Under the pieces are notes generated by a model that was not told the DNA's origin, made no database searches, and saw only the letters and a program-made list of their open reading frames with translations. Positions 1-10,891 of a DNA stretch of 64,000 bases are shown here, piece after piece (position 1 is the first letter of the stretch; each line of letters opens with the position of its first letter). This DNA is from Liolophura sinensis (lineage: Eukaryota > Mollusca > Polyplacophora > Chitonida > Chitonidae). Where the stretch lies: assembly GCF_032854445.1 (NCBI RefSeq), contig NC_088303.1, positions 17,429,501 to 17,493,500 of the forward strand, given 5' to 3'. The translations under genes were made by a program, and so were the position numbers.

Positions 1-236
1 TAAGATACTTTGTAGGATTGTCTTTAGTCCTTAAAACTGGAACAGTAGGAAACAAAATCAGATAGTGTACTACTGGTGTTCAGTTGACATACAGAAAAAA
101 TTTGAATTGTATACTCACCAAAAGAGGTCTGATTTTGTAGTAATAAATGCTGTCTGCCAAATACAGCCTTTTGTCAGAAAGTTTATTAGACTTTTCAAGT
201 GCAAAGTTATGAACTTTTATGTGTGTTTGTTGACAG

Positions 237-3200
237 ACAAGCATGCTGGGAATGAAGAGAGACTGTGGAGGAGCTGCTGCTATGTTGGGGGCATTCTATG
301 CAGCTGTCAAACTGGTATGTCATGTGAACACCTAATAAGTTCATTTCCACTTGTAATCTTTCAGTTGACAGCCTTGTGTCAGTACAAGACTGCTTAGGTA
401 GCCTAATGATTTGAGCGTCCACCTCGAAGTCGGAAGACAAAGGATTAAACCCATCAGGTCATACCAAAGTGGTACTTGTTGCTGCCTCGGTTGGCACTCA
501 GCACTGAGAGGATAGAGCAAGGAAACGGGAGTGGTTGGCCCCATGTCGGTATAATGTAACTGGGTGGGGTTTCATGTCTTTGACATGTTACTTCAGTGGT
601 GGGAGCAATTTGGTGGCATTAACTCCTGTCATGATATGTCTGAAAAATTGTTAAGTACGATGTTAAGACCCAAACATACATACATATTTCAGTACATAAT
701 AGGGTGTGGCCAAAATTTTAAGACCATTCACCGGTCTTTACACATTGTCCGATTTAAGGTACTTTTGACTGGTGAAACCGTACTAGGTTGCCATCAACAC
801 ATACTCCAGAACCAAATCTTTCGGGTGCGGCCTTATGTTAGCCTAAGACAAAGAGATTAGAGTTCTGTACTGTGCGTGTGCATACTGTATATATATGTAA
901 AGACATGCATTTGTGAAAAGCCTTTACACAATACGAAAAGTATTGACCGAGATGTGACCAAAATGTACAGGTGTGGTGGAGGGGCGCATGTCATATAATA
1001 AATCAGGAAATCTTGATTATCAGGATGTGTGTATGTAGGCATTATGTACATATACTGCATGTTTGTCATTGAAGGGTTTCACTGAGAACCTACACTGTGT
1101 GCTGTGTCTGGCAGAAAATGCTGTAGGGCCCAATGCCGTTAGACCAGATGATATTCTCAAACTCTATTCTGGCAGGTAGGCAGTTGCTTAGTCTTTGTAC
1201 TGTTGGAATGATAGCACTATAGTTTTCATATTGTGGTGTTAAATGGCACATGGAATTTTGGTTATTTTTTATTTCTTGTAAATCTAGGACATGACAGTAA
1301 ATCATCTAAAAATGGTTATTTCTTCAAGCTGTGTACCTGGAATAATTTCCTTTTGATCATCAGTATTCATACCTGGGTTAATAAAGTTCAGAATCCATGA
1401 CTATTTTTAGCTCAAGTTTTCTTGCTGTGGAATGTTTTGCTGGGGTTGGTGTGATAAAAAGGAACAGATTATTTCTCAAAAAATACATATATATATATGT
1501 CTGATAGTATTAATGGGCATGTCAGTGTTACTTATACCTTCTTTTCACCTGTTTATTACCAGGACTGTTGAGATTAACAACACAGATGCAGAGGGCCGTC
1601 TCGTCCTTGGGGATGGGGTAAGGTTGTTCACCTAGATGTCAGCAGAGGCTGGACCTATGGCACTGAACCATACATTAGCTTTTTTTGTTTTATTCAAGTT
1701 TTTTTAGTCTTAGTTCAGTAGTGCATGTTAGACTAAATGTAAATTAATAATTGAGACTGACTACACCATAAAGACTTATGTCAGTTTCATGTACATATGT
1801 AGTTGCCATGAAATGAACCGAGCTGAAGACTGTCATTATCTATATCAGCAAGCTGTATAAGAGTTCTTTTTTGGTTTTAGTTTAAGGCTGTCTTGATTCA
1901 TTAGACAAATTTACACTGAAACGTTGAGGCTGATAGAGAGCTGAACTATTCTATGCCTGTGTATTTTAGCACTAAAGAGTGGTGTAACTTCATTGTCATG
2001 AGAATATCACCTTACCTTCCAAACAAACTGCATTAGTAGAATTCTCAGATTCAAGGGAAATTAGTAGCTTTGTCAGTGATAAAATTTCACATATTTTACT
2101 GTATGTGCATTGTGTTTTGGTAAAAGTGGTTTTGAGGACTTGTTTTTGAGGATTTAAACCTTTTTCATTGTAATTTTCCTATTTTTCAGGTAGCTTATGC
2201 TGACAAAGACCTGAAGGCTGGCATCATTGTTGATATGGCAACACTTACAGGGGCACAGGGTGTGGCCACAGGTAACTGAGTCTTACAAACTTTGTCACTG
2301 TATGTCAACCATTTGATGAAAGGATGTCAGAAGTGTTCAGTTAGTGCTTAGCATTTCGAGGATGCCTCATTTATCAAAACAGATTTCTTGATTCCAGGAA
2401 GGCACAACTTTTCGTGTAAGTATGATTTGTTACAAATGTGTTGACTGAGTGTACTGAAATACACAACAGTACATTAGTAATCATTCCAGAGATCAAGTGT
2501 CTAGCACTGATCTTTTTTTTTTTTTATTTGTTAGTTTGCCACTGTCTAGGGTTTACTTGTTCCTTAAAATGATGACATAGCTACAGGTTGAGAAGGTATT
2601 TCTTTAGTTTAGGAAACGAAGAAAATGTATTGTCTACTGTTCGCATGTTTCTTAAATTAGTTGTGGGGGCCTCCGTGGCTCAGTAGGTTAGCGCGCTAGC
2701 ACAGCGCGGTGACCCAGGAGCCTCTCACTAATGCTGTCCCTGTGAGTTCAGCTCATGCTGGCTTCCTCTTCGGCCATACGTGGGAAGGTTTGCAGATGGT
2801 TGTGTGAGCCCCCCCAGGCTCTGCCCGGTTTCCACCCACCATAATGCTTGCCGCCGTCATATGAGTGAAATATTCCTGAGTACAGCATAAACCAGCAATC
2901 AAATAAATAAATGAATAAATAAATTAGTTGTACTGTAATTCTTCAAACCTTTGGCATGTTTGCAAGGTGTTTCATGAAGCATATTCTGAAGGTATTGTTC
3001 TTTGTAGACTGATGAAATTATACTTTTTGTGAAGCCCTAAAGTTGGCCAATCCAACTAATGTAGTTTTGTCTCCAAAATCAAATTAAAAATGTGCATGGA
3101 TTGAACTGAAAGCTACTAGTTCATATTCGAAGTTTGAAGAATTGGGGTAAATCTATGCTGCAGGTCGTTACCATGCTGGTGTGGTGACCAACAGTGAGGA

Positions 3201-4371
3201 GTGGGAGGGTGTATTGGTTAAGGCAGGGCAGAACTCTGGCGACCTCACCCACCCTCTGCCCTACAGCCCAGAGCTTCACTTCAGCGAATTTGCTAGTGCC
3301 CTGGCTGATATGAAGAACTCTGTCGCAGTAAGTACATGTGTTGCTTGAGCTGGCTAGGGTTGTATTTTAAACTTGTTCATTGTTATGCTACTAAACATGA
3401 AATCGACCCCAAAGCTGGTGTTACAAGAGATGACTGTATTTTTCCTGACATGGCAAAGATTTTAAAAGTTTTTCTATACTTTTACTCTTAATGATCAGGA
3501 ATTTTCTGTCTGGCTGTTGAGAACTTATGGTTAATCATAGTTGAAGTACAAAGCAGAAACTGTTGTCTGTGTATTGCCTAATGCTGCTTGTCTTAGGTTA
3601 TGTGTTCTCAGATGTGACTGCTGTTATATGCTCTCAGATGTTGACAGTCTGCTGTTAAATGTTCTCTGATGATGAAAGTATGCTATATGTTCTCTGATGA
3701 CAGTCTGTTACATGTATATGTTCTCTGATGTTGACAGTCTGTTGTTATCTGTTCTCTGATGTTGACTATTTGGTGTTGACAGGACAGGAGTAACTGCCAG
3801 GTGTCCTGTGCTGGATTGTTCATTGCCTCTCACCTAGGTTTTGATTATCCTGGTATCTGGATCCATGTGGATATGGCTTCCCCAGCCCATAGTGTAAGCC
3901 ATAGTTCTCTCCCCTTATTCTCTTATTTTTGCCTGGACAGATATGCCTGAATGAAAATTTGTCTGGGAGAAGAAACCAAAAAGTATATGTATGAGTGAAT
4001 TTGTGATATAAATGTTGCAATGTAAATGTAGACACTGCACAGTGCAGCAGAAATAAGTGAGGTGCCATGGTTTCTATTTCAAACGTTGTAATTCAGCAGA
4101 CTAACAACTAATACTCAGTGAAGCTGTGTATTGTGCATTTGTTAAGGTCATTGTTGTAAGAAGTCATGTGTATTCATTCAGTCAGTTTTCACATGTGAGT
4201 GGATTATCTTTGTTACAGGGTGAACGTGCCACGGGCTATGGGGTGGCTTTAATGACTACCTTATTCGGTAAGGCTTCCAAGAACTCACTGCTGCAGTACA
4301 ACGCCCCAGCTCAGTCATGTGACGGGATTGACGGGCAGGAGAACTCCGCTAAAAAGATACGTCTCAATTAA
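237..4371 (+). CDS. NPEPL1: Probable aminopeptidase NPEPL1 (M17 family), 3' half, 7 exons
   Basis: C-terminal 247 codons of a leucine-aminopeptidase-like metalloprotease of family M17, the two-metal cytosolic exopeptidases. Exons with GT-AG borders: 237-314, 1075-1175, 1563-1617, 2190-2271, 3164-3327, 3783-3893, 4219-4371; phases join throughout and the reading ends at TAA 4369-4371. The first exon carries GMKRDCGGAAA, the metal-site MKxD motif. Exon 3 carries the family signature NNTDAEGRL, with its metal-binding Asp and Glu and catalytic Arg. Later come DMATLTGAQG, ELHFSEFASALADMKNS and SCAGLFIASHLGFDYPGIW, matching the NPEPL1 branch rather than LAP3. The N-terminal domain and the upstream metal-binding Lys and Asp lie outside the window. 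Intron 1 holds a tRNA-like SINE, intron 4 a full-length SINE and intron 5 a short tandem repeat. Family assignment is firm; the exact subfamily rests on remembered similarity. Confidence 0.93.
385..612 (+). repeat. tRNA-like SINE fragment (family C)
   Basis: Within NPEPL1 intron 1. The head reads like a degenerate tRNA: GGTAGCC...GAGCGTCC in the A-box region, CTCGAAGTCGG in the anticodon arm and GGATTAAACCC at the B box. It is followed by a GGATAGAGCAAGGAAACG body and a TATAATGTAACTGGGTGGGG segment. I recognise this head and body combination as a dispersed tRNA-derived repeat type of molluscs. No clear target-site duplication was found, so the ends are approximate. Confidence 0.55.
2665..2919 (+). 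mobile_element. Full-length tRNA-derived SINE (family A) with 12-bp target duplication
   Basis: Starts GGGGCCTCCGTGGCTCAG, with an A box (TGGCTCAGTAGG) and a B-box-like segment (GAGTTCAGCTC). The body runs through GGTTTCCACCCACCATAATG, AGTGAAATATTCCTGAGTA and an AATAAATAAATGAATAAA tail. It is flanked by the direct repeat TAAATTAGTTGT at 2653-2664 and 2920-2931. This is the best reference copy, with 40594-40859, for the family seen throughout the window. It lies in NPEPL1 intron 4 in sense orientation. Confidence 0.93.
3590..3782 (+). repeat. Short tandem repeat ending at a splice acceptor
   Basis: Degenerate units of about 35-50 bp built from TGTTCTCTGATGTTGACAGT and variants, filling the end of NPEPL1 intron 5. 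Several units contain TTGACAG, and the last TTGACAG (3776-3782) is the real acceptor of the exon at 3783. Confidence 0.75.
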
Positions 4372-5339
4372 TCGGGATGTGTATACGGGTGTAAATTTAA
4401 ACGGGGTGCAGTATCTATACCAAACAACCCTAGCTTAATTTCAAATGTAGATATGTGGTCTTGTAATGTAACTCTGAATCTTTTCATGAGGATTAGGGAA
4501 TTATTGCATGTGGGATATTTTTATCGGTGGGTTGGGATGAGACTGCTCTGATGAAAGTATTAAGGGCATTGATTTTGAATCATGGCAGGCTCCCTGTGTA
4601 CATGTAGCTATGCGCTCTTTTCCCTAACTTATGCTAATCATTTACCTGTAGACCTTACAAAATCTAGATTTTCACTGGAATCTGTTCTCAGCTTCAATAG
4701 TGCGAAAAACTCTCTTGAGTTGGAAGACCCTGAATTTGTCCCTGTCACCACATTATTCTCAGTAGCATCTATCAAGTTTTGAAATGAAAAAAAAAAAAAA
4801 AAAGTCTTCAGTCCTTGAAATGACTGGATTAGGTACAAATGTACAGAGCCCCATCTATTGAGAATCAGTTACAATAAGGGAAGAGTGTTACAGATATTTC
4901 AGCTCATGGAGCATGATGGTAATTGAGCTAGGTTAAGGTTTTGATTGGAAAAGTTTGCATCATTCAAGAAAATCTATCTTAAGAGCACATCAGATAAACT
5001 TTGACGGTCATTCCGGTTTTAAATGAGGAAAAGTGAAATTTTGCAGCATTCAGAAGAATGCACAGTTACAACTGTGATAACATTTTCTATTGTGATCAGG
5101 TTGTCTGGATAGTGGGCTGTCCTGCTGATTTTGTAAAGGATCTCTATAGTTCCTTCCTGCAGCTAATACATACTGTATCTCTGTTTATCTTTGTCAGCAT
5201 CACTCAAGATCTTGCGATTGTTTAAACTGTAAATTCCTCATCCTATTTTTTTTCTTAGCTCTTGTCATGTAACGAAGAGACAGAACTGTGTGTAAGCTTC
5301 TGCTTGAAAGCGTCAGTTTCGCCATTAGCAATGTATTGT

Positions 5340-5345
5340 AATAAA
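5340..5345 (+). promoter_or_regulatory. NPEPL1: Polyadenylation signal AATAAA, NPEPL1
   Basis: Canonical AATAAA about 970 bp after the NPEPL1 stop codon, preceded by an AT-rich stretch with no credible ORF. It would give a 3' UTR of roughly 1 kb. Nothing transcript-based supports it here. Confidence 0.5.
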
Positions 5346-7538
5346 GTAGTTGAAATACTCAGGTAAGAACATGCACAACAGTGATGTATACGATGACTAC
5401 ACAGCTACATGTCAAACCTTCATTGGTTGATACTGAACAGCACCATTTAGTTTTGAACCTTGAACCTAGGTATGTGGTACTGAGTGGCTGCTGAATGGTA
5501 CACTGTGACCTGATGCGGACTACAGTAATAAGACCCTGACGACACAGTAAAATGTCCACTAGACAGTACCTACCACAACAGTCCCTGCAAAGCACCACGT
5601 TTTTTTGAATGTGGCCATGTGTTACTGTAGCTAAACTGCATTGTGTTGATGTGAAAGATGGCAGGACAGTACCATTGTGTTCTGACCCCTTGTGATAAAG
5701 CACAGAACTTCCGGGTCTCACTGGGCGTTTGTTGAATGGTACATGGCTCCATAGCACTGGTCACTTGGATGTTCCCAGAACTTAATGTGTAATTCTTCAT
5801 GGTTAACAAGTTTATCTGTGCAATCACTGTGTAGAACTGATGTGAAACGACAACACAGTAACTGAACTGATGCTGTGCCTCTCTGACCAGCTGTTGAAAC
5901 TCTCTGAACATTACCACTAGATTCAGCACTGTGAGGTCATGTCCTTTCTACATATAGAATGGGAGTACCTCAAGGTCCGAGTTTAGACACTTCTGCAGAA
6001 TGTCAAAATGGTAGTCTGGGTCATAATTAAGCCTGATCGAACCAAAGACGTGTGTTTAATCCAGTGATGAATGATGTGGCAATAACATACAGAGATGTAG
6101 GTTGTTTATAGAACTAAGAAAGGTATGTCCCACTTCCAGATTGTGATCAGAATTTATTTTTTTAACCTGAAGCATGGTATTTGGTCTAAGAACGTAATAG
6201 AAACTTGAATTACTTAGATTATCTTTTTTTTTTTCTTTTTTCGATCTGTTTTTTTTTATAAGTTTCTTGTGGTTAAATCCTTGAGATGGAATTATTTAAA
6301 CCCAACAAGCTGTTTAGGTGTACTTAATGGCTGCTCAGTCCCTGTACCAGGGTCTGAGAAGAACTTACCCAGGTATTCTGGGAAGTTATTAGCCTGTTGT
6401 ATTGATGGTAAAAATCCACTGATGTTTCCAGCTATGACCTACAAAAACAAAATTATTAAGACAAGAAACTTGGCTGTATTGATCAGGTGTCTTCACACAC
6501 AGGTTACTGGTCCATCAGATAATCTGAAAAACCAAAGCTACCATAGGTTGTTAATTTCGTCAAATATAAAACAAATTCTTGTATGGGAAATGTTATTTGA
6601 AGGAATACTTACATTTACATTTATATTAAAATAAACCTATAACTGGGCCGGAGCTGAGTGTTACATGTGCATGCAAGGAAATTGAATGTCAATTTGGATA
6701 TTCTATTTTGGGATGCCTAGAGAAGAGCAATAAAGAATGTTCAAGGCACAAAGTAGTCTGTTCTTGTTTGTACATGTTTATTGATATGATTTAGTTCTCT
6801 GAAAAGCATATGTTTGTTAAATGGGATGGACACAGCATTTTGAGTAACTTACTGAGGTCTGAAAAACTTTAATTAACCTGGGATTCAGATAGATGTCTCT
6901 CTTAATCCCATATGGATTTCAACAAAGAAGGTTAACCAGGTATGGACCTATATCCAAATTTCTTGTAAAGGTAAATCCTATGCATCAGATCTGCTGAATC
7001 TGCAATACTCTCCTCATTGGATGCATTCATGCTATGTGAATGATCATAGTTTAAATGCACAGTTTGACAATCTCTGCGCCATCAGACTGGATCACATAGG
7101 CCCTATAGGCCTTAAAGTTAACCTATCCACATGGACAGGCAGGAATTAAGGACCTTGCATGCACCATCTGCCTTTGGTGAGAGGGTTTAATAAACCCAAG
7201 TAGCAGACATATACACCTGTCAAACTTTTACACAGGCTGTCAATTTTCTGTATACATTGTCACTTTAACGCAGGTAAGCATTAAGTTACCTGTGGGTTAG
7301 TTTAAAAACAAAAAAACCCTTCCTGATTTTGGACTGCATAAATCACATCATATATATAATGCGAGTGAAACCACTATTTCTTAAATATATAAATTCTCCA
7401 CGATGCATATGTAAGGCAAGAAATGGAGATGATCGTTTTAATTTTAAAATAAATTTGATATGTTCAGATAGAAAATGTGATGTAGCCAAATGACTTTGAC
7501 AATCCTTTATAGAGAGGTTATAACATTTGTTTTAAAGC

Positions 7539-7541
<3 letters not shown>
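5346..7541. other. Intergenic DNA, no gene seen
   Basis: Between the NPEPL1 polyadenylation signal and the TA microsatellite. Short open frames (for example 6269-6634 on +, 5359-5757 on -) have no recognisable domain, biased composition or splice support. Confidence 0.6.

Positions 7542-7577
<36 letters not shown>
7542..7577. repeat. (TA)n microsatellite
   Basis: About 18 uninterrupted TA units. Confidence 0.95.
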
Positions 7578-7578
<1 letters not shown>

Positions 7579-7891
7579 TGGAAAATTTTGGCCAAAATTG
7601 TTTGTATTTACCCAAAAATAACTCCTCATAAATTTTAGGGACTGATTTGTATAACGAGTGCACAGACTAGACTGATATTTTGTGAAAGGTAATTCGGATT
7701 TGCGCTGGTTGATTTTTTTGCTCAAAACTCTGATACAGCCTCTTTAAACCAAATTTTAAAATCAGGAGACACCTGTTTTAACGAGATTTGCATGATTATC
7801 TGCACAACTGACTTTTCCCAAGTTCAAAACAATGTTGTAAAGCATTCAGAATTTAGAGAAGAATACTTTCACTTAAACAACTGCAGCCAGT

Positions 7892-8055
7892 AAACCCACG
7901 ATCATCCATATGTTGCTGATAGGCTTTCCCACGTACGGCCAGACAGGAAGCCAGCAGGAGCTGGACTTGAACTCACAACGACCGCATTGGTGGGAGGCTC
8001 CTGCGTAATTGCGCGGTACTGGCATGCATACCCCCTCAGTCACGGTGATCCCCTT
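7892..8055 (-). repeat. SINE family A, 3'-truncated, minus strand
   Basis: On the minus strand it matches the head and middle of the family-A SINE: GACTGAGG near the A box, GTTCAAGTCCAGCTCCTGCTGG over the B box, and GGTCGT-like sequence before it stops. The AATAAA tail half is missing. Confidence 0.7.
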
Positions 8056-8608
8056 AATGACTACAATACATAGGACACACAAGATTTGTTGGCAGAGCTT
8101 GGTTACAATGAGCTATCGACGGATCTCTGTACACCATACGTGTTAAACTTCATCAGTAACTTGCCAAAGGGCGATGGTTTTACTCGGGCACTCCAACCAT
8201 AAAACTGACAACATAAAATACTTCATCATTGAGAGATATCCACAGCAGTGAAGTTGGCAAATGGCCACACTTAACCAGGAAATACAGCCTCTTGTTAATT
8301 TGTTAGGGTTTTATTATGCTTACATAGGCCTAAATGCTTAAACAGTAGGCCTGGCTAACGTCTTACACACCTCTGTGAAGTATGTCAATACTGGGATTAA
8401 GACAGATTATTATTAGATAATTAAGATCGAGGTACGTTAGCATTTCAGGTCAAATCATGTGAAGACCATTTTAATCTGATCGAATATTTATTTAACACAA
8501 CCAATATCATGTTTTCTACTAACAGCACCATGCAAACATCTATAGGCTATAGGCCGTATTTAGAGAGATTGGGATTTCCATTACGTATCTTAATTTATTG
8601 TTTATGCT

Positions 8609-8643
8609 ATTTCCACCTTTCACTCGAGCAGTATTTATGGTAG
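8609..8643. repeat. Half copy of a hairpin repeat
   Basis: TTCCACCTTTCACTCGAGCA followed by GTATTTATGGT matches the right arm of the palindromic element at 63022-63125. The left arm is absent here. Confidence 0.6.
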
Positions 8644-8928
8644 GCCTCCTATTCAGCCTTCACTGTGCAATATATTGTCAAAATATTAATAAGAAATAGA
8701 ATATAGGCTCCTACTGGTAGCACAATATATTTATTTATTTGATTGGTGTTTTACGCCGTACTCAAGAATATTTCACTTATACAAAGGTGGCCAGAATTAT
8801 GGTGGGAGAAAAGCGGGCAGAGTCTGGGGGAAACCCACGACCATCTGCAGGTTGCTGCAAAACCTTTTCACTTACGGCGGGAGATGAAGCCAACATGAGC
8901 TGGGCTTGAACTCAGAGCGACCGCATTA

Positions 8929-9577
8929 AGCTGAGATTCCTTACATGCGGTAGCGGTATACGGTACGCGGTATGCGGTACGCGGCAAAAAATCGAAATAT
9001 TTCAAATAAGTTGCAATGATTCCATAGGTACGGTCGCGGATCCGTTTTTTCATGCGGAAACGTATACGGCAAAATCAATCGCACCATGTAGCGATCGGTG
9101 CGGTATGCGTTTTCAAAACCGGACAGGGTATCCCAAGAAATGACGTCACTGGTGGGGTGTTTCCCCGACACGTGGTCGGAACTTGTTTAAATTGTTCTCT
9201 GGTTAGACGAAAGTACTGTTGGAATTTTTCTCCATCCAGCTGCAATTCCGAGACCAAGTTATGGAAAGCTCCCTGCTGAGCTCTTTGCCGCAAAATACTG
9301 TGGACCCACCATCGGTGTTTTCTCTTTTTACGCTTCTTTAGTTACAACAACTTATATGACATTGCTATTATGGCAAGGTCTGAATCTTGCTCTAAAGCCA
9401 CACGTCGTGAAATGGAGGAATGCGACATGTTTGCTCTGATAAAAACGCACCATGAATGAAAGAAAACGCATAGGTTACCGCATAAATGGAATCAGAGAAA
9501 GCGCATACCGCATGCCGTACCCGCGTACCGCGTGCCGTATACCGCAAACCGCATACCGCGTATATGGAATCTCAGCT
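8929..9577 (-). mobile_element. PIF/Harbinger-derived element nested in a SINE
   Basis: 649 bp bounded by perfect 12-bp inverted termini, AGCTGAGATTCC (8929-8940) and GGAATCTCAGCT (9566-9577), and flanked by TTA at 8926-8928 and 9578-9580. A TWA target duplication is the PIF/Harbinger hallmark. Next to both termini are subterminal arrays of GCGGTA/TACCGC-type words (8946-8985 and 9505-9560). The interior retains part of a Harbinger transposase on the minus strand (9182-9341). The element is therefore an internally deleted, non-autonomous derivative. Confidence 0.88.
9182..9341 (-). pseudogene. Remnant of Harbinger transposase N-terminal region
   Basis: Read on the minus strand, the frame begins with a basic run (KKRKKRKHRWWVH). 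It continues through FHNLVSELQLDGEKFQQYF and RLTREQFKQV, which is the conserved lead-in of PIF/Harbinger DDE nucleases (pattern W-V-H...F..L...L..D...F..YFR....F). The frame then passes into unrelated sequence, and an in-frame stop lies just upstream. No DDE catalytic core and no Myb-like partner gene remain, so this cannot encode an active enzyme. Confidence 0.8.
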
Positions 9578-9682
9578 TTAGTGAGAGGTTTTCTGGGTCA
9601 TTACGCTAACCAACTGACGCATGCGCTGTAAGGAGTATGCTATGTCCTCAAAATCCTCAAGGCCCACGATCTGCCCGTAGTT

Positions 9683-10141
9683 GGACACAGACCCCCATTA
9701 CAACTTCCGTTTTTCGGTAGGGACGATTGTAGTTCTGTGAATTTTAGGGTATAAAGTCTTTTTTTGCTCCCAGGCGTCCATTTTTGGTGCACAGGTGCAT
9801 GCTTGGTATTAAAATGCTGGAAACTGTCTAAACTTTGAGGAGGTATGAGCTTTATTGATGAAAGTTTGAAACTCTGGGCGAGAGGACACAAGGTGTGAGG
9901 TAGTGATGAGGCTGCGAGTGACGTCCCCTTGGCGTTGCTAGGCACGCCTCCCAGCTGCCGGCATGGAAAGGTCCAGATTTTGACGGTCAACCTATGTCAA
10001 GATTTTTATGGCTTCTTTCTCACAGGCTGGGCCAGGTATGCACCAAAGCTTATTGGCCACGGAATGTTTGGGACTGAGCTACAGTGCTAGACGTTAACAT
10101 TGTCGCTTATGGAAAATTAATGGGGGTCCGAGGCCTGTACT
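9683..10141 (+). repeat. 459-bp direct repeat, left copy
   Basis: Matches 13811-14269 base for base by eye over the whole length, in the same orientation. Near its ends the unit carries an 11-bp inverted pair, GACCCCCATTA and TAATGGGGGTC. It contains TGACGTCC and ATTGGCCA, CRE-half-like and inverted CCAAT-like words. The antisense frame of about 113 codons present in both copies has no recognisable domain. Together the copies bound the endonuclease and transposase genes. Confidence 0.95.
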
Positions 10142-10387
10142 GACGAAGTCACCAAAATGTGAAAAATGTCACTATGCGCTTAGATTTCGCAGCAGCCTGA
10201 TAATTTTTGGTGGGTATGTCTGTGATGTGTTTTGCATTGATTGAGCCGTTTTATAGCTTCTTGGGGCTATTTATTTTTTGAAAATATCCATTTTGATGAA
10301 AAATCGGTAAAATGCTGTTCAGTGTAGGGTAACATGTGTATAGGCATCCTGAAATGAACAACATGCAACGTTCTAGTATTCCTACGC

Positions 10388-10782
10388 TTGAAAATGGAGA
10401 CGTTCAGAGCAGAAATTGCTGCAAAAATTGAAAGTTTCAGTGTTTATAACGAAAACGGAGCCTGTCGAGTGTGGACTGGACCATTGACGAGAGATGGTCG
10501 ATATGGCCTTGCCTCCTACAAAGACCCCGTCACACATCGATGGAAGAAGAAATACATCAGTAGACTTGTTTATATGGCCAGACAGGGGCTGTCACATTTA
10601 GATCCCAAGCTTGATTGTGCCACAATACACGCTGTGTAAATGTGGACCACACAAGCTTGGAACCGCATTGTGTTAACAATAACAGGCAGCGCTGCTGCAA
10701 CGTAGGGCGCTGTCTCGGCCATGGGCAGTATGCAAGGTGCATGCTGCATTTAAGACTGAGCAGGTTGGTTTCTCCTCATTAA
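10388..10782 (+). pseudogene. His-Cys-box (I-PpoI-like) endonuclease gene, broken
   Basis: The first frame (10388-10639) encodes a zinc-loop domain of His-Me-finger homing endonucleases: CRVWTGPLTRDGRYG, then YISRLVYMARQG and LDPKLDC. It hits a stop at 10637. A second frame (10624-10782) continues the family with RCVNVDH, SLEPHC, NNNRQRCC and RCLGHGQYARCMLH, the Cys/His zinc ligands of the C-terminal half, ending TAA 10780-10782. The junction lacks the block between LDC and the N-x-R-C of the second frame. In relatives that block holds the SHLCHN-type active-site His. A small deletion with frame change has therefore removed the catalytic centre. In this family the enzyme cuts double-stranded DNA. 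The gene converges on the transposase gene, with ends about 110 bp apart. Confidence 0.78.
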
Positions 10783-10891
10783 AAATAATAAATAACAGAT
10801 GTGTTTCAGATTTTGCTCAATTTCTGTCATCATTTTTTAATTTCTTTCACAAGCGACAACAGCAGTGACAAATTTTATACAAAACTGGCGG

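Larger units (their letters stand above)
8728..9615 (-). mobile_element. SINE family A, minus strand, split by a Harbinger element
   Basis: The tail part (TATTTATTTATTTGATTGGTG, ACTCAAGAATATTTCACTTA, ACCCACGACCATCTGCAGG) runs from 8728 to 8928. After the nested insertion (8929-9577) the head resumes with GTGAGAGGTTTTCTGGGTCATTACGCT. Removing the insertion and one TTA restores the SINE order. The tRNA-like 5' end is diverged, so the right boundary is approximate. Confidence 0.85.

Noticed and set aside
6269-6634. 121-codon + frame downstream of NPEPL1
   Set aside because: AT-rich, no domain, no splice sites and no homology I can recognise.
10557-10742. Minus-strand 61-codon frame over the endonuclease
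   Set aside because: It is antisense to the recognisable zinc-loop endonuclease.
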